Assembly (NCBI GenBank): GCA_022432975.1
Contig: CM039505.1
Coordinates: 46,172,544-46,236,543 of the forward strand
Origin: Begonia masoniana
Taxonomy: Eukaryota; Streptophyta; Magnoliopsida; Cucurbitales; Begoniaceae
Length of the DNA: 64,000 bases
Direction: 5' to 3'
Shown here piece by piece: positions 57,841 to 64,000 of this stretch (positions are counted from its first letter, which is position 1; the number at the start of each line of letters is the position of its first letter). The notes under the pieces were generated by a model. That model was given only the letters and a program-made list of their open reading frames with translations, had not been told where the DNA came from and did no database searches. The position numbers and the translations under genes were made by a program.

Positions 57841-58938
57841 GAAATCTTCATCGTTCACAACACAATCTTGCTTAGTCTTGGTGATGAGGATCTTAGAGAA
57901 ATAACCGAGGAGAAATTTGTCTGAATTGTCAGGATAAAATTAGAAGCATTGTACATGAAAAGGCATTTAGCTAATAGGTTATATCTCAAGAAGAAATTGT
58001 ATACTCTGGCTATGGAGGACAATAAGGAAATGAGGAGACATATTGATGACTTTAACAAGATCATTCTTGATTTAATCAGCATAAGAGTTAAGATATGTCG
58101 AGGAAGATTAGAATATTATTGTGCTCAGCTCCTTGCCTAGGGTGTACCTGCATTTTGTAGACACAATGTTGTATGGGAAGGAACCCCTACAATGGCTGAA
58201 GTGAAGGCAACACAAAATTCAAAGGAGCTTCTAAAACGGTCTGATAGAAAATATGGTTATGAAGGTGAAAGTCTCACAATGAGGGGAAGGTCCCAAACAA
58301 GGGAATCAAAGAATACAAAATGAAAAGCAAGGTCCAAATCAAAGCAAAGAAGAAGATGTTTCTTCTCATAAAGGACATTATATGAAGAATTGTTTTGAAA
58401 GTAAAAGGAAGCTTACTGGAAAGAAAACAGGCAAGGGAGATGCACTGGTTGCTTCAGACGAGTATGAATCCTCGGATGTTTTGGTTTGTCCTGAATTGGA
58501 ATCGTTAGAGCAGTGGATTTTGGATTCTGGTTGTTCATTTCACATGACACTGAGAAAGAATTGGTTAATGAATTATTATAAGACTTCGGTCGACAATGTG
58601 TTGTTAGGAGCTAACAAATCGTGCCTAATTTCAAGTCAAGGTTCTATACAAATAAAAATGTCTTATGGATGTCTTCGAACAATTAAAGATGTTAGATATG
58701 TACCTCAATTGAAAAGGAATCTACTATCAATAGATATGTACAGTAAAGATTGCCGATGAAAAATTATGTATATCCAAGGGTAGTTTGATTGTTAAAAATT
58801 GTGATCTTCACAACGGATTATATATTCTAAAAGGGAGTACAATAAGGGGTGAGGTTGGATTGATTACTGAGGATAAAATGAACAAAACAATCACTTGGCA
58901 TGTACGGCTTGGCCACATAAGAATCTGTGAGCTAGATG
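57841..58938 (+). pseudogene. Copia Gag, protease and GAG-pre-integrase relic
   Basis: Gag segment ALYMKRHLANRLYLKKKLYTL and DFNKIILDLISI (57940-58085), a half-lost zinc knuckle (HKGHYMKNCF, about 58368), protease WILDSGCSFHM (about 58515-58545) with VRYVPQLKRNLLS, then LYILKGST and TWHVRLGHI (about 58890-58920). Several stops and shifts lie between pieces. It is interrupted at 58939 by the solo gypsy LTR. Confidence 0.8.
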
Positions 58939-59219
58939 TGTAGCGACCCTTACCCGTATTCTAATTTTTACCGTATAAATTTTTATTTTTTTTTTATACT
59001 TAAAACTTTATACCTAACGTTCAAGCGGAAAATAAAACTTTTAAAATCGGAGTCGTTGAAGTTTATCTTTTAAACCTTTTAACAAAACTTAAAAACAATT
59101 TAAATGAACTTAAAACTATTATTTATAACAATTAAAACTAAATAAAACAATTAAAAATAGTGGAGAAACAATTGGCCAACGAGGGAGGGACAAAAGGGAC
59201 ATTCGTCCCTGAAAGCAAT

Positions 59220-59443
59220 GGGGCGATCGATCGCCCAAAACAGGCGATCGATCGCCAGTTTATAAAAACAGAGGGGCGATCAATCGCCCCTCTTTGTGAC
59301 CATCGATCGCCCCGCGATCGATGGCCAGGCGATCGATCCCCCTTTTTGGGCGATCGATCGCCACACTCTCTGGATTTTTTTCCAGAGAGTGGCGACCAAA
59401 GAGGCGATCGATCCCCTTCTTAGGAGATTGATCGCCACCCTCC
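59220..59443. repeat. Cluster of GGCGATCGATCGCC palindromes
   Basis: About eight full or damaged copies of the 14-bp palindrome in 220 bp (near 59223, 59242, 59276, 59302, 59328, 59349, 59403, 59426). Between and after them are hairpins such as CTCCCTGGAAT/ATTCCAGGGAG (near 59440-59465) and CTCTCTGG/CCAGAGAG (near 59366-59390). Confidence 0.8.
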
Positions 59444-59722
59444 CTGGAATCCAAATTCCAGGGAGTTTGCCTCCCTCTTCCTTTCTTTCTTTCCTTTCCC
59501 TTACATAAACACTACCCTCAACACTTCTAACTTCATTCTCAACTATCACTAAACATACATATTTCTCCACAATACAATTGACATAAACTTGCCCAATGTT
59601 CATACGTTCTCTGTAACCTCACCCAAAACCGACTCGAAACGCAATTAAAACGAAGTACATTTTCATGAAAACGAACTGCGTTGATCTGTTTGAAAACCAA
59701 ATATTTCCTCCTGCTAAAATCA

Positions 59723-60002
59723 CCAAGCAGTTCATAAAAATCTAGATAAAAACCTTAACAAAACGTTTTATAAACCGTTTGCCTAAATATTTGTACATCA
59801 ATCTTTCCACTAACCAGAATCAAACATCCTAATATGTTCTACTATACAATTTTTCCTACGATCTAACTATCGTGTCCTAAAATACCTTTACGTCATTCCC
59901 CACGGGTCAAATGCGCGTTGACTGCCCAGCACGCTACCACGGGCCTTCTTCTTCAACTTGTACGATCATCTGGTGGAGAGAAATCCTCCTCACCTTGCTC
60001 TA
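59723..60002 (+). repeat. 280-bp duplicated segment, left copy
   Basis: It starts CCAAGCAGTTCATAAAAATC and ends CACCTTGCTCTAT. It is about 99% identical to 60510-60789 (one base deleted and two substitutions seen), and the ATTC array lies exactly between the copies. Confidence 0.92.
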
Positions 60003-60502
60003 TTCATTCATTCATTCATTCATTCATTCATTCATTCATTCATTCATTCATTCATTCATTCATTCATTCATTCATTCATTCATTCATTCATTCATTCATT
60101 CATTCATTCATTCATTCATTCATTCATTCATTCATTCATTCATTCATTCATTCATTCATTCATTCATTCATTCATTCATTCATTCATTCATTCATTCATT
60201 CATTCATTCATTCATTCATTCATTCATTCATTCATTCATTCATTCATTCATTCATTCATTCATTCATTCATTCATTCATTCATTCATTCATTCATTCATT
60301 CATTCATTCATTCATTCATTCATTCATTCATTCATTCATTCATTCATTCATTCATTCATTCATTCATTCATTCATTCATTCATTCATTCATTCATTCATT
60401 CATTCATTCATTCATTCATTCATTCATTCATTCATTCATTCATTCATTCATTCATTCATTCATTCATTCATTCATTCATTCATTCATTCATTCATTCATT
60501 CA
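60002..60502 (+). repeat. (ATTC)n microsatellite, about 125 uninterrupted units
   Basis: A perfect tetranucleotide repeat of about 501 bp with no interruption visible. All three plus-strand frames stay open through it and encode the same Ser-Phe-Ile-His repeat, because 12 nt hold three repeats and four codons. This is a repeat artefact, not a gene. A short (ATTC)5-6 run lies at about 60889-60914. Confidence 0.98.
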
Positions 60503-60509
60503 CAATCAA

Positions 60510-60789
60510 CCAAGCAGTTCATAAAAATCTAGATAAAAACCTTAACAAACGTTTTATAAACCGTTTGCCTAAATATTTGTACATCAATCTTTCCACTAAC
60601 CAGAATCAAACATCCTAATATGTTCTACTATACAATTTTTCCTACGATCTAACTATCGTGTCCTAAAATACCTTTACGTCATTCCCCACGGGTCAAATGC
60701 GCGTCGACTGCCCAGCACGCTACCACGGGCCTTCTTCTTCAACTTGTACGATCATCTGGTAGAGAGAAATCCTCCTCACCTTGCTCTAT
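60510..60789 (+). repeat. 280-bp duplicated segment, right copy
   Basis: Second copy of 59723-60002. It continues into unique LTR sequence (GTCACCTACACC), so this copy probably keeps the original right context. Confidence 0.92.
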
Positions 60790-62469
60790 GTCACCTACAC
60801 CATAAAGACACCTATGAGATAATCTCAGTAAATTCTACGCTGTCTAATGCATGAATATGTAGATGCAATATAACTTCATCACTCATGCATCATTCATTCA
60901 TTCATTCATTCATTCTCACCGTGACATTTTTTTGGTTATCGAAGCATATCACTCGACAGATGAATAGGGTACGTCAAGCAGTTAGACAGCGCGCACCATC
61001 TGAAGGGAGAAAAACCCGCTCACCACGGAACGCCGGGTCTGAACCTCACCCCGATAACCACATACATGGGGTTGTTTACATGATACTTTACTTGCACTCT
61101 TTTCATGAAATAAATGCGTAAATTCGTTTTCATGACGTTTTGAAACCATGATACATGAACAGTTTAATATAAACATACAAAATGAGCATACCATTAAAAC
61201 ACTACAAATACCATCAAAACACGACAAATACCATTAAACGGCCACAACACTCAACCTATAAAAACAACCGAACCTAAACTACCCAACCAAAACAATTAGA
61301 CGAAACAATGACCAACGTAAACAATTAATCACCAATGTATCCTCAACAACAAACTCGGCTTATGGTGTAGGCCAATAGGCCACAGTAGTTACGAGAACTT
61401 ACCTGTCGTCTGTAACGTACCAAGCACCGCGTCTCGAGCCTTGTCATCTAGAACGTTTCACAATGTTCATTGTTAAAAACGAGTCTAAACAATCCGACTT
61501 CGAAAATTACTAAACTCCTAACTAAGGAAATTTTCTAGAATTCTAATAAACTTCTCTCGGGCATTTCATCGAGCAATTTACGCTCACAAGTCCATAAATT
61601 CCATTAATGGAGGTTTCCAAGCTCCTAATTTCCGATTTTTCATACAAAATGCTAAACACACCTAGGTTTCAACCAATAACGTTCAATATTCATTAATCAA
61701 GCAATAACTAACCATTCCTAACCTAACCCGGTTATTTTCAACAAAACCTAGCGAAACCCTAATTATTTAACGACCTAAAAATCGAGAGCTAACGTCCAAA
61801 AATCACAGAATCTTACCTAGGGTTGCGAGAAGAGAAGGAATCGTGAAGAACTGGTCACCGGAAACAGAAGAATCACTGGCGTTGAAGGAAATCGTCGTCG
61901 AGAGGAGGAAAATCGCCGTGAGAACACAAGGGAGAGAGAGAGAGAGAAAAGAAATGGAATTCGCGTGTAGTGTTGCTGGAGAAGAAGACTTCTGATTTTT
62001 TATAAAATTTACTTGACAAATTACCATTTCGCCCTTCCTTTGATTTTCTATTTGTTTCGTCATTTGTTTCGCTAATTAGCTGACGATTCAGTTTCTCCAA
62101 ATTTTCTTAATCCACCAATAACTCTAACTTATTATCAGGGCTTTATTAAAACTGTCCGTTCGCAAAACGGACCTCGTTTACTATTTTTATCAAAAAGTCA
62201 TTTATATTACGAGAAACGTAAAATCCTCATAATTAGCGTTACAACTCCGAAATCTCCATATTTTTCCTAAAATCCTTATTAACCATTAGGATTTTAATAA
62301 CGCTTTCTGTTCGTAAAACAGACTTAATTTGACATATTTACAAAAATACTATTATATATAATGAAATATAAATCCCATCGAAACCGGGCGTTACAAGATG
62401 AATTACAGAAATATAACCTTCTGGGAAAGGATAAGATCTCGGTTTTAAGGTTTTTCGAAAATTGCATAC

Positions 62470-64000
62470 TGTAACGCCCCGAGTTATCTGAACCCGGTTC
62501 GTCACACAAAAACCCGTACACGACTAAGAAATTTTAACCATATTTTAAAACTTCTCTCAACATTCAAGATTTGACATGTTGCTAAAATCTCAATACAATT
62601 AAAAATTTGCAGCGGAAATCATTTGAGCGACAATAGGGTTTAAACAAAACTGCAAAACATTGTTTGAAATGCTAAGAAACAATCATCAATTAGAAAATAA
62701 ATGTTTAAACCGTGGAATACTTGAGAAGTTGCAGAAGTCAAACGTATCTGCCGATGAAATAAGTCAATCGGAAGAAGCAAAAACAGAAAATAGAAGACTT
62801 CTACCGATAACATCAACCAGAAGAGTTGGAAACAAAAGACATCTCTCGGTGGACTGCATCTACCGATGACGTCAACCGGATAAATCAATTATCCAACATC
62901 AATCGATCGCAAAACAACAAGTTTTACGACTCGCATCTGTCAACGGCAAAACGACAAAAATCTCTCATTTCCCTCTTCCGATAGAATAAACTGCATACAC
63001 CGATCACTAAACGACAAAGCATAATACCCACTCATACCGATAGTGTAAAATCTACATCTTCCGATAGAATTTAACCTACATCATCCGATTGAATAAATTT
63101 CATGTACCGATGATTTTACTGGGACATCATCCGATGGCTTTACTGAAGACATCTTCCGATAGACAACATAACTATAACTCAACATCTACCAAAAGACATC
63201 ATCTACCGATAGAGGACAGAGCGACATTTCAACTATTTCTTGCTATGCAAACACAACTCTAAGTACATAAAAGAATTTACTACTCCACTGAAACCATTTA
63301 GAAATAATTCAAATCATTGCATTACCCAAATCCAGTAAAAACCAACATTTAAAAACTCGACAGAATATCTTTATCAGGAAATCCCAAAACGTATTCAAAA
63401 TATTAAAAACCACTACTGTCATGAAAACTCAGCATACTTAAATTGAAACATTGTCAATTAAACCTTCACACCAACTGACATCAGTTAAACCGCCCCATCA
63501 ACTACCAGAATGTTACATAGATGCACTCCTCCAACCAGACTAGTCCTCGGCAAACTCAGTAAACACATCTGCTGTAACTTCTTCACCTACATCACAAAAC
63601 TCATCTATTAGCCTAATGCTAAGTAAGTAAAGCAGTAATGAAATGAAATGCTGATATCTGAATCTTAAACATGCAATTTCTACTTTTTCATCTCAGTTGT
63701 CATTCATCGTTTCTGTTCAGATCCCCCTGTGAAATTGGGAGTTGGATCAACTCTCCCAAAGTATAAATATCCACTGACTCATTATTGGACGGATTACTTC
63801 CCTTAACAGTAATCTGATTCACATAGTTGTTTCCGATCCCCCTGTGAAATTGGGAGTTGGATCAACTCTCCCAAAGTATAAATATCCACTGTCTCATTAA
63901 AGGGCGAATTATTTCCCTTAATAGAAAATCTGTTTCGCATAGCTGCTTCGTTATGTTCATTCCTTACCATGCCAACATGCATTCAAATTCATTTTCGTAT
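62470..64000 (-). repeat. Partial Ty3/gypsy LTR, related to the chromovirus LTR
   Basis: It starts TGTAACGCCCCGAGTTATC like the 30956 LTR and follows it in order (CTGCCGATGA, TGACGTCA at 62869, the 110-bp repeat pair at 63718-63900, and the ending GTTCATTCCTTACCATGCC) but with clear divergence. It is inserted in the old copia. The bases CATAC (62465-62469) before it are a candidate TSD that cannot be checked because the other end is outside the window. Confidence 0.85.

Larger units (their letters stand above)
58939..62395 (-). repeat. Solo Ty3/gypsy LTR, 3457 bp
   Basis: It starts TGTAGCGACCC and ends CCGGGCGTTACA on the plus strand, with the TSD AGATG at 58934-58938 and 62396-62400. It has no interior and no partner LTR, so it is a solo LTR left by recombination. 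The right end resembles the chromovirus LTR ends, so sense is taken as minus. It holds a palindrome cluster (59220-59443), a 280-bp duplication around a 501-bp ATTC array, a sense TATA-like TTTTATAAAA near 62006-61999 and a CCCTAG-GTAAG donor-like site near 61818. Confidence 0.9.
56031..62469 (+). mobile_element. Degenerate Ty1/copia element, broken by two later insertions and one unknown insert
   Basis: 56031-56370 reads like the right half of a copia LTR (TTTCAATCTTTATCAATAAG, then a GTAGATATAGG relic of the usual GTGGACGTAGGC) ending CACCTTTACAATTGGT, where the PBS has lost its ATCAGAGC core. Gag begins about 56411 and breaks at about 56639. Gag resumes at about 57841, then protease and GAG-pre-integrase to 58938. 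After the solo gypsy LTR the same frame region continues at 62401-62469 (LQKYNLLGKDKISVL). The right end is cut by the gypsy LTR starting at 62470. Heavily decayed and old. Confidence 0.7.

Noticed and set aside
59911..60618. Three overlapping ORFs with (Ser-Phe-Ile-His)n repeats
   Set aside because: They are forced by the ATTC tetranucleotide, which stays open in every plus frame. There is no start context, domain or codon bias.
1..64000. tRNA genes
   Set aside because: The only tRNA-like matches found are primer-binding sites complementary to initiator tRNA-Met. No cloverleaf with paired arms was seen by eye.

Overview
The window is plant nuclear DNA, most likely eudicot. The signs are AT-rich intergenic sequence, Ty1/copia and Ty3/gypsy LTR retrotransposons primed by initiator tRNA-Met, a Cassandra-type TRIM carrying 5S rRNA sequence, plant-type short genes with GT-AG introns, and a subgroup-6-like R2R3-MYB exon. 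I do not name a species. Host genes are sparse; most of the 64 kb is nested mobile DNA whose insertion order can be read from target-site duplications (TSDs) and from duplicated empty sites.

Layout. 1-11.7 kb: copy A of a decayed Ty3/gypsy block (reverse transcriptase, integrase and chromodomain relics) with an internal 1.28-kb tandem duplication, split by a 6.1-kb Ty1/copia element (3772-9852, TSD CAGTC). 11.7-18.4 kb: intergenic DNA with an orphan MYB exon (13504-13798) and an LTR-like repeat (16063-17151). 18.4-26.3 kb: copy B of the block, split at another point by a minus-strand Ty1/copia element (19134-23805, TSD CTTGT). 26.6-27.1 kb: a two-exon MIF/D-dopachrome-tautomerase-like gene ending in the peroxisomal signal SKL. 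27.66-28.52 kb: a complete Cassandra TRIM (TSD CAAAC). 29.56-49.39 kb: a Mutator-like long-TIR element that was the target of an 8.8-kb chromovirus (30956-39757, TSD ATTAC), a second LTR-like repeat (40701-41894), and a 7-kb element with near-identical 1433-bp LTRs (42274-49245) whose only long ORF is intact. 52.2-54.3 kb: an intronless membrane-anchored FkbM-type/DUF7870-like methyltransferase gene with overlapping upstream ORFs. 55.2-64 kb: a MITE, then a degenerate copia broken by an unknown 1.2-kb insert, by a 3457-bp solo gypsy LTR (TSD AGATG) holding about 125 uninterrupted ATTC units, and by a further gypsy LTR that runs off the window.

The two cellular genes (MIF-like, methyltransferase) look intact and unrelated to each other. 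The most unusual signals are (i) an array of eight short hairpins with GGGAN-type loops, about 25 nt apart and conserved in two diverged copies of an LTR-like repeat; (ii) the recently moved element whose single 654-codon ORF joins a Gag-like start to an integrase tail, with no protease, reverse transcriptase or RNase H; and (iii) a copia element with non-canonical TA...CG LTR ends, proven by an empty-site copy in the same window.
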